From Pontederia crassipes (Eukaryota; Streptophyta; Magnoliopsida; Commelinales; Pontederiaceae), in NCBI GenBank assembly GCA_030549335.1, contig CM060194.1:73940077-74004076 (forward strand): DNA of 64,000 nucleotides, read 5' to 3'. Positions 43,805-55,521 of the stretch are shown one piece after another; position 1 is the first letter of the stretch; each line of letters starts with the position of its first letter. The position numbers and the translations under genes were made by a program. The notes under the pieces were generated by a model, which was not told the DNA's origin, ran no database searches, and worked only from the letters and a program-made list of their open reading frames with translations.

Positions 43805-45642
43805 TGATGCGTAAAATGATGTAGCAAAATAGAATCGCTAGCAAGTGCACTAGTCGCTCAAGTAATATAGTAAAAAAGAGTAAAGAGTGTCGAACCCACG
43901 AGGAATATTATTAATTAAATATCTGAATTTATTAATTAATAAGAGAGAGAAAAACATGGATTTTGAAAATGAGTTTTATAAAATAAAATAAAGAAAATAT
44001 AATAAAATAAAGTAGTGGTGTTGAAGTTAGGCCTTAGGATGAAAATAGATCAGGATAAATATTTGAACTATAAAAGATAAATTTAATCTTTAATGATGGA
44101 TTAGAGTCCCCATAAATTATTAATTTGACATAATTAAATTGCGGTCTTCGCATCCCCTCAATTTAAGTATGTAAATTAAACTATCTTAATTTAATAAGAA
44201 TTGAAGTTTCCAGCATCCCATAAAATCATATTAAAATTAAGACACATTAAATTGGATTCCCTAAACTATTAATCACTCCACAAATTGGTATAGATTAACA
44301 GATCACACAAATTTGATTCTCCACACATTAGTTATCAAATTTATGTCAATTATTAATTTCAATAAAATCAATTAATTTAATTAATGAGTTCTGAAATCAA
44401 ATAGTCCACAAACTGGTAATTACTCAACTCAGAAATCCAAATAATTAAATTAAAAGCACTAAGCACAATTAACTAATTGATCAGAAAAGATTAAAACAAA
44501 TAATATAGGGTTCAAATAGTTTCCCTTCAATAATAATCTCCTAAAATGAAATAAATAGAAATATGGAGTTCATCCTAGAAATTCTGGAGAGATAATAATA
44601 AAATCACAATAATAATTGGAAGAATTACACCAAGAATAAAATAGAGATCTCGAATCTGGGCAGACAGTCAGGCAGCCTCTCGGACTTGATCAGGGTCGCG
44701 ATCAACCTCCAGCCGTCGCACCTCTCTCCTCTTGGTCGTAGCCTGCAGAGCTCACGACTCGCCATGGAAGAAACCTGAACTTCAGAGCACCCCCTTGGAA
44801 CGACGAATTCTCCACGTATTTATAGGTGCGGACGACCTTCAATTTGATTACGGCCATAACATCGTACGATTGACTTTAAATTTGTGAGATAAAACTTGAG
44901 TTGATTTCAGCCGATAAACTTTGTTTCTCTCTCTAAATCTCGGCCAAAACTATAAGTAATCTTTTTATGTCGCCCAAAAAGATAAACATTCATCTTTACC
45001 CTTTCAAATCTCCATCAAAACGATAAAAGACTTTTGAATCTTGGCCAAAAAGTCCAATTTGCGTAAAAGAATTGAAGTTATCGGCTGATAAGGATAAAAC
45101 GTTGGATGTTTTGTGGCCGATAAACCTGGTTAATAAGGATTTCTCGACCGATACACTTAATAGATAATAGGAGTCTCGGCTGATACGGATAGATCTTTGG
45201 TGATTTATCGGCCGATAAACTTTGGAGTTGGAATTCTCGGCCACAAAAGTCGTTTGCCCCCAAGAATCTCGATCAATAAAGATAAAACATTGGGTCTTTT
45301 TGCGGCCGATAAACTTATTGATATGGAATTCTCGGCCGATAAACTTGGTTAAGGATAGATTGGTGTTGGATTTATCGGCCGATACGATCTTTATTGCAGC
45401 CGATACGTCCATTCTTGATAAAATATAATTCTTGGATAATCATGTATTGGATTTTTCCTGCAAAATAATTATCATAATTTAATTAATACATCCACAATTA
45501 AAATATTCAGAGAATTAATAATTAAAATTGATAAATTCAGAATTACGACTAAAAGTGATCTAAAATGATGCATGCCATGATTAAATTATAGAAAAATTAA
45601 TTGAAATAATAAACTAAAATATGTTGTATTTTGCATGCATCA
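43805..45642 (-). repeat. Athila-M 5' LTR
   Basis: 1838 bp, pair of 16955-18901. TATA-like CCTATAAATAC on the minus strand at 44816-44826; CGGCCGATA array upstream of it (45080-45400). Ends GCATGCATCA, followed by the duplication CGGAG (45643-45647). Confidence 0.93.
44816..44826 (-). promoter_or_regulatory. LTR promoter TATA box (Athila-M 5' LTR)
   Basis: CCTATAAATAC on the minus strand, in the same context as the Athila-P box (GTCCGCA before it). Confidence 0.7.
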
Positions 45643-45647
45643 CGGAG
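45643..45647. repeat. Target-site duplication of Athila-M, right copy
   Basis: CGGAG, equal to 16950-16954. Confidence 0.93.
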
Positions 45648-45715
45648 CTGGGGAAACGACGACGACGCTGAAAGACAAAATGAGAACGGGGATACCCTTC
45701 GTCGTCGGCCATGGG
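45648..45715 (-). pseudogene. Sire accessory ORF, N-terminal fragment
   Basis: The minus strand encodes a likely start, MADDEGYPRSHFVFQRRRR, up to the Athila-M insertion. The rest of this ORF lies at 15726-16949. Fossil, function unknown. Confidence 0.5.
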
Positions 45716-46576
45716 ATTCAACAATATAGAAAAATGGTGGTCTTGAAATGAACGGAAGGTTGGAACTGGTGTTCGAGACGATGAGGGGCGATTGTCCGAA
45801 AATGGTAGAAGGATGCCGGAGGTGATGGAGATGAGAGGGAGAGAGAGACGGAGATCAAGGCTGCTATCGTCAAAGTGAGATGAGAGGAGAGACAACCGGC
45901 TGGAGGTTAGGTCGAGGCGACTGATGAAAGGAGGAGACCAAAGAGATGGTCACCGAACAGAGAGAGGAGAGAGGACGGACGGCGAGGATTGCCGAAAAGC
46001 AAAGAGACGACCGGTGAGGGGAAGACAAAAAAAATGGAGGCGGAGGCGATCGAGATGAAAGGCGAAGGAGAATGACCGAATGAAGTGTTGAAGTCGAAGA
46101 AGAAGTTGGGGCGGCCGGTCGTTGGAGTGGCCGGCGGCCGTAGGGTTTGCCGGAGGGTGAAGGTGGGTCGGGCGATCACCGGACGTGCGAGTGATCGAAG
46201 GGTTAGGGTGGCGGTCGAGGAAGTAAGGGAAATGAATCGACCGATCGGGCGGTCGATTTGATATATGTGTGTGATTTTGACATATACCGGTCGACCGATC
46301 CAGCTCAATGATCAACCAGACAGTTGTTTAAGAATTGAATAGTCAATCGGTCGATGGACCCAGTTACATACCGGTCGACCGATCTTTTCCGATCGGTCGA
46401 TCGGTCATTCTATTTTGACCAATTTATCTGCCTTTATCAAAGTTTTCACTATAAAAATCATGTTCCAGAGATATATGTCATACAAATGTAAATGTTGTGC
46501 AACACTTTTAATGTTCAATCCATGTCAAAAGTGATTTTGCATAATTAAGTCACTTTTACTTAGAATTGATATGCGA
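45716..46576 (-). other. Sire spacer between pol and accessory ORF
   Basis: GC-richer noncoding sequence with CGGTCGACCGATC-like palindromes at 46280-46410. Open frames on the minus strand (45907-46315) are Pro/Ser/Arg-rich and have no recognisable domain. Confidence 0.55.
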
Positions 46577-48001
46577 TCAAGAGGTAATCATTCCTAACTC
46601 CCTTCTAAGCATGCAGAACCGTTCTTCACTCAAGGATTTTGTAAACATGTCTACAAGTTGAACTTCAGTGGACACATGTTCAATGGCAATATCTTTAAGA
46701 GTCACATGTTCTCTAATGAAATGATATCGCAAATCAATGTGTTTAGTCCTAGAGTGTTGAATTGGATTTTTGGTCATTTCTATAGCACTTGTGTTATCGC
46801 ACTTCATGGGTACATTGGAACAATTTACACCATAATCAAGCAATTATTGTTTTACCCATAGTATTTGTGCACAACAACTACCAGCAGCTATATATTCGGC
46901 CTCGACGGTAGAGAATGCGATGGAGTTTTGTTTCTTACTAGCCCACGAAATAAGTGAGCTACCAAGAAAATAACACATCCCACTAGTGCTTTTTCTATCA
47001 ACTTTACACCCTGCAAAATCCGCATCGGTGTAGGCATGCAATTCAAATGGGGAATTTCTATCGTACCAAATGCCTAATTCACATGTATGCTTTAAATAAC
47101 GCATTATTCTTTTGACCGTAATTAAATGCGATTCTTTGGGGGCGGATTGAAATCTAGCACACAAACAGACACTGAACATTATATCTGGCCTAAACGCTGT
47201 TAAGTAGAGCAAACTACCAATCATACCTCTGTACCTTTTTTGATCAATAGACTTGCCTTTTTCATCTTTATCCAATTTTGTGGTGGTGCTCATAGGTGTT
47301 GTGCTCGGCTTGCATTCGTTCATCCCGAATCTTTTAAGTAACTCCCTTGTATATTTTTCTTGATTGAGAAAAATCTCTTCTTTGGATTGTTTCACTTGTA
47401 GACCTAGGAAGAAGGTAAGCTCTCCTACAAGACTCATCTCAAATTCTTTTTGCATATGAGTTTCAAACTCTTTGCATAGACATTCATTAGTAGCACCATA
47501 AACAATGTCATCAACATAAATGTGAACTATTAAAATATCATTTTTAAAATGTTTTAGGAACAATGTGTTGTCTACTTTCCCTTTTTGAAAACCATTTTCA
47601 ATTAAAAATGAACTCAATCTTTCATACCAAGCTCGAGAGACTTGTTTCAATCCATAAAGAGCTTTTGAAAGTTTAAAAACATGATGGAAAAAATCTTGAT
47701 TTTCAAAAGCTTGAGGTTGTTCAACATAGACTTCCTCATTTATAAAACTATTCAAGAATGTCGATTTAACATCCATTTAAAAAAGTTTAAAACCTTTATA
47801 ACATGCAAAAACTAAAAGCATTCGAATTGCCTCAAGTCTAGCAACGGGAGCAAAAGTCTCATTAAAATCAACCCCTTCAATTTGTGAGTAACTCTTGGCC
47901 ACTAATCTAGTCTTATTTCTCACAATGACACAATTTTCATCTAACTTGTTTGGAAAGATCAATTTGGTTCCAATAATGGGATGATCCTTGGGTCTTTCCA
48001 C
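46577..48001 (-). pseudogene. Sire reverse transcriptase and RNase H region
   Basis: Minus strand. Copia-type reverse transcriptase (RVT_2): ARLEAIRMLLVFACYKGF, MDVKSTFLNSFINEEVYVEQ, FKLSKALYGLKQVSRAWYE and the catalytic YVDDIVYGA near 47510. RNase H follows with YTDADFAGCKVDRKSTSG, SWASKKQNSIAFSTVEAEY and, at 46577-46843, CDNTSAIEMTKNPIQHSRTK and VDMFTKSL. Copies RNA into DNA in active relatives. Broken. Confidence 0.9.
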
Positions 48002-48007
48002 AAGTTT

Positions 48008-49192
48008 TCATACTTGATTTCTTTCAAAATTATTTAATTCATCGTGCATTGCATTTATCCGACTCGGATCTTCAAGTGCTTCATCTATATTGCTGGGTTT
48101 AATGCTAGCAAGAAAAGTAAAAAAAACACATAGATTTTTCAAGAAGTTTTTAGTTTTTATACCTTTAGTTATATCACCTATAATTTGTTCAACTGGATGT
48201 GATGAGGTATGTCTCCAATTTCTTGGAATAATTTGGCTTTCCTCAATTCGAGGTTCTTCCATTTCTCCCACATTTGGAGTATCAACTTTAACTTCTACTG
48301 AGTCCTCATGTTGCACATCATCAAATTGTCTTTGCACTTCAACTATTTCTTCCACAACATCATGTGCTTGCTTGCTCATCACAAATTCATTAGTCTTATT
48401 GAATTTAACATTAATAGACTCTTCAACAACTAATGTTCTTTTGTTATACACTCTATATGCTTTACTTATAGTTGAATAACTAAGAAAAATACCATCATCA
48501 CATTTTGCATCAAATTTTTCAAATTTGTCTTTGATATTCAAAATATAGCATGTGCAACCAAAAACTTTGAAATAAGAAATATTTGGGTTCTTTCCATACA
48601 ATACTTCAAAACAAGTTTTCTTCTCAAGAGGCCTAATTAAAATTCTATTAAGAACGTAGCATGATGCATTTACTGCCTCGGTCCAAAAATACTTTGGCAA
48701 TTTACTTTCATTTAAAATTGTTCTAGCCATTTCTTGTATAGTTCTATTTTTTCTTTCTACTACTCCATTTTGTTGAGGTGTCCTAGGAGTGGAAAAGTTA
48801 TGAGTAATTTCATTTTCTTCACAAAATAATTCAAATTTATGATTTTCGAATTCTTTTCCATGATCACTTCTTATTTTTGAAATCTTTTGTTCAAATTCAT
48901 TTTGAATTCTTTTTGCAAATTTTGAAAACATGCTAATTGTTTCATCTTTTCTAATAAGAAAAATAGTCTAAGTGAAACGAAAAAAATCATCAACAATCAC
49001 AAAAATATATCTTTTCCCCCCTAAACTTACTACATCAATTGGTCCAAATAAGTCAAGATGCAAAAGTTCCAAAGGTCTATGTGTACTAATGACTCCCTTT
49101 AATTTAAATGAGTTTTTGGTTTGTTTTCCTTTAAGGCAAGAATCACAAACATTATTCTTCTCAATTTTAACCTTAGGCAAACCTCTAACCAA
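48008..49192 (-). pseudogene. Sire integrase region
   Basis: Minus strand. The pre-integrase part VCDSCLKGKQTKNSF and LELLHLDLFGPIDV (first catalytic Asp) lie at 48968-49192. The core continues with IRSDHGKEFENHKFELFC and TPQQNGVVERKNRTIQEMAR (Asp and Glu of the triad) at 48600-48931, then the Copia C-terminal part (FEVLYGKNPNISYFKVFGC). Fossil. Confidence 0.9.
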
Positions 49193-49249
49193 TTCATGAT
49201 TTGAAAGTTCATTTAGTAATTTATAGTTTGCATGTCCTAATCTTCTATG

Positions 49250-49630
49250 TCATAAGTTTATATCATCATGTATAGCACTAAGACATTTTTCATTTTTCAA
49301 GTTATCAAAATCAATTTTGTACACGTTATTGTATCTAAAGCCCATATGCAAAACTTCATTATTTTCATCTAATACCAAACATTTGTCTTTTTCAAATTTA
49401 ACTAAATAGTTTTTATCACATAGTTGACTTATGCTAATTAGATTATGTTTTAGATTTTTAACTAGCCATACATTTTCCAAGTATACTTTGTCATTCTTAC
49501 CGACATTACTCATGCCTATTACTCTTCCTTTGCTATTGTCTCCAAAAGTTACTTTACCTTCATTTTTCTTTTCCAAGATAATAAAATTTGATGCATCACC
49601 GGTCATATGTCTTGAGCACCCACTATCCAA
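49250..49630 (-). pseudogene. Sire protease region
   Basis: Minus strand. Copia aspartic protease with MDSGCSRHMTGDASNF, VTFGDNSKGRVIGMSNVG and KHNLISISQLCDKNYLVKF. The Asp-Ser-Gly active-site context is the one usual in Copia. Lies between gag and integrase. Confidence 0.9.
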
Positions 49631-49701
49631 ATATCATTTACCATCATTAAGCTTTGGGGTTCCCTACAAGAAAGAAATTGAGAATCTCATATTTTTGGTA
49701 C

Positions 49702-51338
49702 CTAATTTTGCTTGGGTCCATCTTGGTTAAAAATGATTCTTTTCGGGACCCAAATTTTTTTCATCCCTTTATTTATTCCTTTTCTAACTTTGCAATCATA
49801 TGAATAATGTCCTTCATATCCACAGTGAAAATAAGTAATATATGATTTTACATTACTACGTGATGCTTTAACAAATAAAATTCTTTTGTCATTTTTTTTC
49901 AAAAGAGTTAAAACCAAGTCCCTTTTTATTTGAAGGCATTCTAGATCCGCTAAGCATGACATCTAACATTTTGCTTCCATTAGAAAATTTTTTAATTTCA
50001 TCGTTTAGATTCTTGATTTCGTTGTTCAAACATGCATATTTTTCACATGATGATCTAAGTGTACTATTTTTCATTTTCAATTCTTCAATTAAGAATTCTA
50101 AACTAGTGTTTTCCTCACTTAATATGTCACACTTTTCACATGCTCTAACATCTTTATCTTTCTTTTGCTTATTTTCAAATTCTATTTGTAGATTATTATA
50201 TTTCTTTTTTAGGCATCCATATTTATTGATAAGAATTCTAAACTCATTATGCACATTAAAAGATTCACTATCACTAGAGCTAGATGAGTTAGATGATACC
50301 TCATGGCTATTAGACATTAGACATATGTAAGATTCTTCATCATCATTTGAAGAGGTGTTGGATTCATGTTCTTCATTTTCGCTTTCATCCCAAGTTGCTT
50401 GAAGAGCTTTTTTTCTTCCTTTTTTAATTTTCTCCATCCTTTTCCTTTTTGCTCAAATTTGGACATTCATTTTTATAATGTCCAATCTTTTTGCATTCAA
50501 AGCAAGTTATTTGATTCTTGCTTGATGATGATCTTTTCTTGATGAAGCCATTTTTCTTCTTTTGCTTGGCAAACTTGAGATATTTGTCAAACTTCTTTGC
50601 ATATAGGGCAAGCTTCTTGTCATCGAGATCTTCATCTTCCTCGCTTGTGTCTTCATCATCCTTACTTGCTTTTAATACTAGAGTTTTTCTTTTTATAGGA
50701 TTTGCTTCTTCATTTTCCTTGATTCCGATCTCATATGTCAAGAGTGAACCTATAAGATCGTCGAAATCTAACTTGTTCAAATCCTTCTCTTCGATTAGGG
50801 TCCTTTTTGTATGCCATATAGAGGAGAGGCACCTGAGAAACTTTTTTATCTTCTGAGAGTTAGTTCTTGGCTCGCCCAAAGAGGCTAAGCCATTCACAAT
50901 ATCATTAAAATGGACAACCATTTCATTTATAGATTCATTTTCAATCATTTTGAAAGAATCGTATTAGTGATTTAGACTGTTCAATCTAGATTCCTTAACT
51001 TTGTTGGTTCCTTCATGTGTGATAATAAGCTTCTTCCAAATTTCATTAGCATTTGAACAACTAGAAACCCGATTAAATTCCGTAGGATCCAAAGCACAAT
51101 AAAAAATGTTTTTAGCTTTCCAATCAAATTTTATCGAAAACATTTCTCCTTCGGTATATTCCAAAGGAGTTTTTTCACATAGATCAAAATCATTTTGAAC
51201 GATATCCTATATATCAATATCAATGGAGCATACATATGCTTGCATCCTAATTTTCCAATATGCAAAATTAGATGCATTAAAAAGCGGAGGACGATTAATC
51301 GATTGCCCTTCAGCAAAACTGAATCCACTTGATGCCAT
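49702..51338 (-). pseudogene. Sire gag region
   Basis: Minus strand, beginning at MASSGFSFAEGQSINRPPLF near 51338 with the Copia gag signature (FNASNFAYWKIRMQAYV), then UBN2-type stretches (NEIWKKLIITHEGTNKVKE; YEIGIKENEEANPIKRKTL). A first zinc knuckle CFECKKIGHYKNEC lies near 50500, then an acidic, coiled-coil-like part (49889-50437) and a second knuckle-like CGYEGHYSYDC near 49820. A long gag with two knuckle-like motifs fits the Sire lineage. Broken in several places. Confidence 0.85.
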
Positions 51339-51380
51339 AGCTCTAAAAGAATTTTTAAATCTTAATAACAAGAGCAACCT

Positions 51381-51392
51381 GCTCTGATACCA
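51381..51392 (-). other. Sire primer binding site (tRNA-iMet)
   Basis: The minus strand reads TGGTATCAGAGC, two bases inside the 5' LTR border; it is complementary to plant initiator tRNA-Met 3' end, as usual in Copia. Confidence 0.92.
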
Positions 51393-51394
51393 AT

Positions 51395-52461
51395 TGTAGG
51401 ATCGAAAGTACCAAGAGGGAGGGTGAATTGGTGATTTTAAAATCTTTTCGGAAACTCGCTTTCGAAAAATCACTAAAAACAATCACAAGCAAATAATAAA
51501 AAGAGAACAAGAAAACGAAATGAGACACGATGTGTTGACGAGGTTCGGCCCCAACTCTTTGGCCTACGTCCCCGCTCCGACTTCTTAACCTCGAGACCGC
51601 CGGAGATCCACTATCTTTCTCTTTCTTGTAGGGAGTGAACAACCCTTTTTACACCACACACCTTCTTCTCCGCTCAAGAGGTGAGGCACTCCTCTTTTAC
51701 AATGAGCTTTCAATCTTCACTAGATCAGAGAATAAATATTCCCTCTAACTCTCTTCTTTTACAAGATTTTTCACACTCAAAGTTTGGAAGAGAAGAAGGA
51801 AGAATTTACAAATTTGGGCTCAAGAACTTGAAATGCTCTTTTGAATAATCTTGCTTGCTTGGTTGAGTTTTCTTCAAGCTTTGACACTCCTTTTATAGTG
51901 TTGTACATGTGAGAATCTCGTCCAGATAAATTTTCATGATTTTCTCCTCGAAAAATAGCCGTTACTGTTCATCTGGCACTGTGACCGGTCGACCGCATTA
52001 ATGGGCCGGTCGACCGGTCAATATGATCGTTACAGAATATTTATTGCCTTTTTGAGTCGTCCGGTCGATCGATCCTTCGGCCGAAATGTCGACCGGTATA
52101 GTCTCGACTTTTTCTGAAATTCATCCTTTACTGTTCGGTCGACCGGTGCAACGACCGGAACATCAACCAGTATAGTTTTGACATTTCTTGAATTCGTCCT
52201 TGAGCTGTTCGGTCGACCTGTGTAACGACCGGATCATCGACCGATACAGTCTCGACATTTCTTCTACTTGATATCGATCGACCGGTCTTCACAGTCGGTC
52301 GATCGATCGTATGCTGAAATTTTATTTTTGTTGTTTCAATCGGTGATTTCTTCTGCAACTGAGATCAAATTAATTCTACACCTGCATATCATCACTTAAG
52401 CATAGATTAGTACATTTTATGTCCAATTTGATTTGTTATCATCAAAACATAGGATTCAACA
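51395..52461 (-). repeat. Sire 5' LTR
   Basis: 1067 bp, pair of 14126-15211. TATA-like CTATAAAAGG on the minus strand at 51889-51898; cluster of CCGGTCGACCG-type palindromes at 51980-52310. Confidence 0.93.
51889..51898 (-). promoter_or_regulatory. LTR promoter TATA box (Sire 5' LTR)
   Basis: CTATAAAAGG on the minus strand, conserved in the 3' LTR at 14620-14629. Confidence 0.65.
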
Positions 52462-52572
52462 ATCGCCGCATCCCGAGGCACATAAATGTTCGTCGTCATC
52501 ACATTCTATGGCACATAAATGCCGTCATCATCGACCTTGCTCGCCACCCTCAATCTTTCCCATTGCCACTAT
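52462..52572. other. Unassigned flank between Sire and hAT elements
   Basis: Begins with the Sire duplication ATCGC. CATC-rich sequence continuing the 13979-14125 flank; no gene seen. Confidence 0.55.
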
Positions 52573-54162
52573 TAGAGATGGACAAATGGGTCGTGTCGGA
52601 CCGTGCTCGGGCCGATTAACCTGTGTTTGACCGTGCCACCGGCCGTGTCGTACCAACACGGCTCGTTTTGAAAATGGGCTGTGTCATGCCACACGGTCCG
52701 TTTTGGATCCCGGCACGTTCTGGGCACGGGCTGGCCGGGCCGGATCATCGGGTCATGCTGGGTCGGCCGGGTCAGACGGCCCTTTCTTTTTTCTTGGCCT
52801 TCCAATTTGAACTTTATAATTTTTAATTTACTTATTAAATTATTATATAATATAATTAGTACTATTTATTATTCCATAATATATGACTTAGTGAATAGTG
52901 ACTACTTTAATTATTATATAAATAATTATATAGTTAAATTTCAAAACATTAAGTCATTAATTTATAATTATTAAGTAAATAAATTTATACAATGAATAAT
53001 TGATAAGTATTTAATAAATATATATTAGTAGTAATTAGACTATTAGTATACTAGTATAGATAGTTAAGTACTAATTTGCTAATTACTATATACTAGGTTA
53101 TAACTAGATTATAGTAAGTAAATTAGTATTTAACTATCTTATAACCAAGATACTATATAGTATAAACGTATATACTATATTACTATGTTATAACTAAATG
53201 AAATTATACTAAGTAAATTAGTACTTAACTATCTTATAAGTTATAACTTAGGTATAAATTATATAGTAATTTACTATATACAACCTAGTATTAAAGTTAG
53301 AATTAAATCAAAAGTATCCTTTAAAGTTCAAACTTTAAATTCGTACTAAATTTAAAATCAAATGTATCTTTTAAAGTTCAAACTTTCTAATTTTTAATTT
53401 ACTTTTTATATAATATAATTAGTATTATTCTATAATCTATAATATATGACTTTAGTTTAGTGACACCTGACTACTTTAATTATTATTATATAATAATTAT
53501 ATAGTTATAATTTTTAAACTCTCATTGAGTAATCATGACATCATATTCATAGCGGCCGCTATTTAGATCAATTTCAAGAGAAAAAATAGTATCACTCGAA
53601 ATGAATCTAAGAATGACTACTGTGAGAATGATATCTTAATTATTCAATGATAAAAGATGAGATTGAGAGAGAAAGAGAGGGAGTGGAATATGGATCATTG
53701 GATGTGGCCATTTGGGGAAGGAGAGGAGAGGAGAGAAGAGGAGAGGAGATTGAGAGAGAGAGCGTGACGAGAGTATGAGAGAGATGAGGGGAGTGATGAA
53801 GAAATGGGAGGTTCACATTTTATAAGTGGCAAAAGGGGTTCAATACGGTCCATGTTGCTTTAAACACGGCCTGTGTTGTATTCATAATGCATCCATGACC
53901 ATCGACCCGTGATCGTGTTGTCAAATTAAAACAACATGGGCCGTGTGATTTTAGCGCAGACTGTGTTATGCATCATGCGAGATCCGTATTCGTGCCAAAA
54001 TGAGCCGTGTTCACAGTGCGAAAGGATGACCCGGCACGGAATGGCACGACACGGCATGTGCTTTCGTGCGGGGGCCATGTCCGTGTCGGGCCGGGCGGGC
54101 ATGGCTTTCGGGCGGGCCAGCAGTGTGCCAGGCCATGCGGCCCGCCCGAAATTCCATCTCTA
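52573..54162. mobile_element. Non-autonomous hAT transposon, 1.59 kb
   Basis: Ends TAGAGATGG...CCATCTCTA are inverted, with 8-bp flanks GCCACTAT (52565-52572) and GTCACTAC (54163-54170) that differ at two places, both C/T. Both ends (about 52573-52800 and 53840-54162) are rich in GTGCCACGG/CGGGC-type words in inverted arrangement. The 1-kb core is very AT-rich and has no transposase. TIR form and 8-bp duplication place it in the hAT superfamily. Open frames over the ends reflect the GC-rich repeats. Confidence 0.8.
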
Positions 54163-55076
54163 GTCACTACCCTCGACAGTGGAAAGCCACAATCTCGTCA
54201 CCTTCACAAGCCGCCCTTGACCTCGCTCGTGATCGGCTCCAAACTCGTTGGTTGTCAACGTGGCCCTCGCTGCATCCTATGGCACAAAAAATGATCTCAT
54301 CGGGCTCGACCCTCTACCACTGTAGTGTGCACCCTCGCCCTGGTTGTTTTCACTCCCTCTATGCTCACCATTGATGTCTGCTACCGGCGACATTTCTAAA
54401 TTGCGCCTCACCCTTGGTGTCCCCGCTAATTTTCTTGCTCGAACTGCGAAAGGTGTCTTTAACCTCCCCTCCCGGACCTACCCCGCTTGAACGTTGCTAA
54501 AATGGCGCTCACGCATCCCACTGTCGATCGTGCATTTCATGTGCGCGTGCTATGGATGTCTTACAACGCACCTCGTGACCGTCAAGTTATCTTACTTTAT
54601 TTTATAATTTTCCATTGTTTTAGCCTATTTTTTAAGTTAGCCTTAGCATGGCACAATGATGGCAATCTTATAATTTTGCACTTAAAAAAATGCACCATCA
54701 AAGCTTATCCTTCACATCACATATCGTCAAAATATCACTCAAATTTGTGGTAAATTAGGGGATAGCAACTAGTCCTCAACTGAAGCTTTTGTAATGAAGC
54801 ATTATATTCTCAACAAAATATTCAAAGCTTCTTTAAACCTAGCATCGAACATTATGTATGACATAGCAATCTGCACAAAAGAGTCTCGATCAACTAGAGT
54901 AAATTCATTTGATTAAAACTATTTAATCATTATCAACTAGAGTAGTCAAGTGTTAATATTATCAACCTCAAACAATAAAAAAAAAACATCACTTAATTGT
55001 TGCATCCTTAATTAAGATGTAGTAAAATGTTTGTTGCCATGTTTTTAAAATTGGATCAGAAGTCAAATTGGTTATT
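54163..55076. other. Unassigned intergenic sequence
   Basis: The first 550 bp are GC-moderate with CACC/CCTC-rich words (like the flanks at 7917-8187 and 13979-14125); the rest is AT-rich. The frame at 54487-54753 shows no family I recognise. No gene called. Confidence 0.45.
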
Positions 55077-55333
55077 AATCAACTAGGTTTGGTTCGATTG
55101 ATTTAATTAGTTTCGACTAGATTGATACAAATTTTAATAAAATAATATTGTTTTCATTACTTCTTAAAATATACAACGAATAAAAGTAGAAAAGGTAAAA
55201 AATAGAACTAAATCATATTAATCACCAATTAAAAATACTCAAATAAGAATTAAATATTTTTATATTTTCAATATCATTATTTATAATATTTTCAATTATA
55301 TAATATTTTTAAATTTCATAAATAATTATCTCT
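55077..55333. repeat. 257-bp flank duplication, left copy
   Basis: From AATCAACTAGGTTTGGTTCG to ATAATTATCTCT, repeated at 57256-57512 with a small number of substitutions and short indels. The two copies border CACTA-3. The right copy starts at the first base after the terminal repeat. Confidence 0.93.
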
Positions 55334-55521
55334 AGCGTATGTAACTTTGTGCTAGCACATTTCAAATAAGGACACCTAATTGTTCCCTCCCGCTGATATT
55401 GGAAAGACTGACAAGCCACACTAACATAATAGTCAATGCCATCTATGAATTCTTGTGTCAAACCTTTACGATCAGGATTATTTTTATTGTACATCCATCG
55501 ACGATCGTTCAAGTATGACAT
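55334..55521 (-). pseudogene. Transposase-associated exon of CACTA-3, truncated
   Basis: The minus strand starts at MSYLNDRRWMYNKNNPDRKG and continues LTQEFIDGIDYYVSVACQS and GTIRCPYLKCASTKLHTLE. This is the transposase-associated domain (PF13963 type) with the DRRWMY start and CPYLKC motif, the usual N-terminus of CACTA TNP2. The frame runs into the duplicated flank after LHTLE, so no transposase core is present. CACTA-1 has the equivalent at 923-1153. Confidence 0.85.

Larger units (their letters stand above)
16955..45642 (-). mobile_element. Athila-M, Athila-type Gypsy retrotransposon, broken, with nested Athila-P
   Basis: Minus-strand element bounded by LTRs that start TGATGC and end GCATCA, flanked by perfect CGGAG duplications. 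Right to left: 5' LTR 43805-45642, primer site 43781-43798, leader, gag 41026-42540, protease, reverse transcriptase, RNase H and integrase 37295-40784, a tandem second copy of that block (to 33018), a spacer, the accessory env-like ORF (30891-31740 and 20287-20928), a 3' untranslated region and 3' LTR 16955-18901. Domain order with integrase last and the primer site GCGCCGTTGCCGGGGA identify Gypsy/Athila. Several breaks are present. It is younger than the Sire copy it sits in and older than Athila-P. Confidence 0.92.
14126..52461 (-). mobile_element. Sire-type Copia retrotransposon, broken fossil split by nested Athila
   Basis: Minus-strand element flanked by perfect ATCGC duplications (14121-14125 and 52462-52466). 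From right to left: 5' LTR 51395-52461, tRNA-iMet primer site 51381-51392, gag 49702-51338, protease 49250-49630, integrase 48008-49192, reverse transcriptase and RNase H 46577-48001, a spacer, an accessory ORF (45648-45715 and 15726-16949), polypurine tract 15212-15226 and 3' LTR 14126-15211. The domain order protease, integrase, reverse transcriptase is that of Copia, and the large gag and the extra ORF after pol point to the Sire/Maximus lineage. The copy is broken in many places. The two LTRs differ by several percent by eye, and it is the outermost, so oldest, of the three nested elements. Confidence 0.9.

Noticed and set aside
54487-54753. 88-codon plus-strand frame
   Set aside because: No recognisable family, and the composition shifts mid-frame from GC-moderate to AT-rich.
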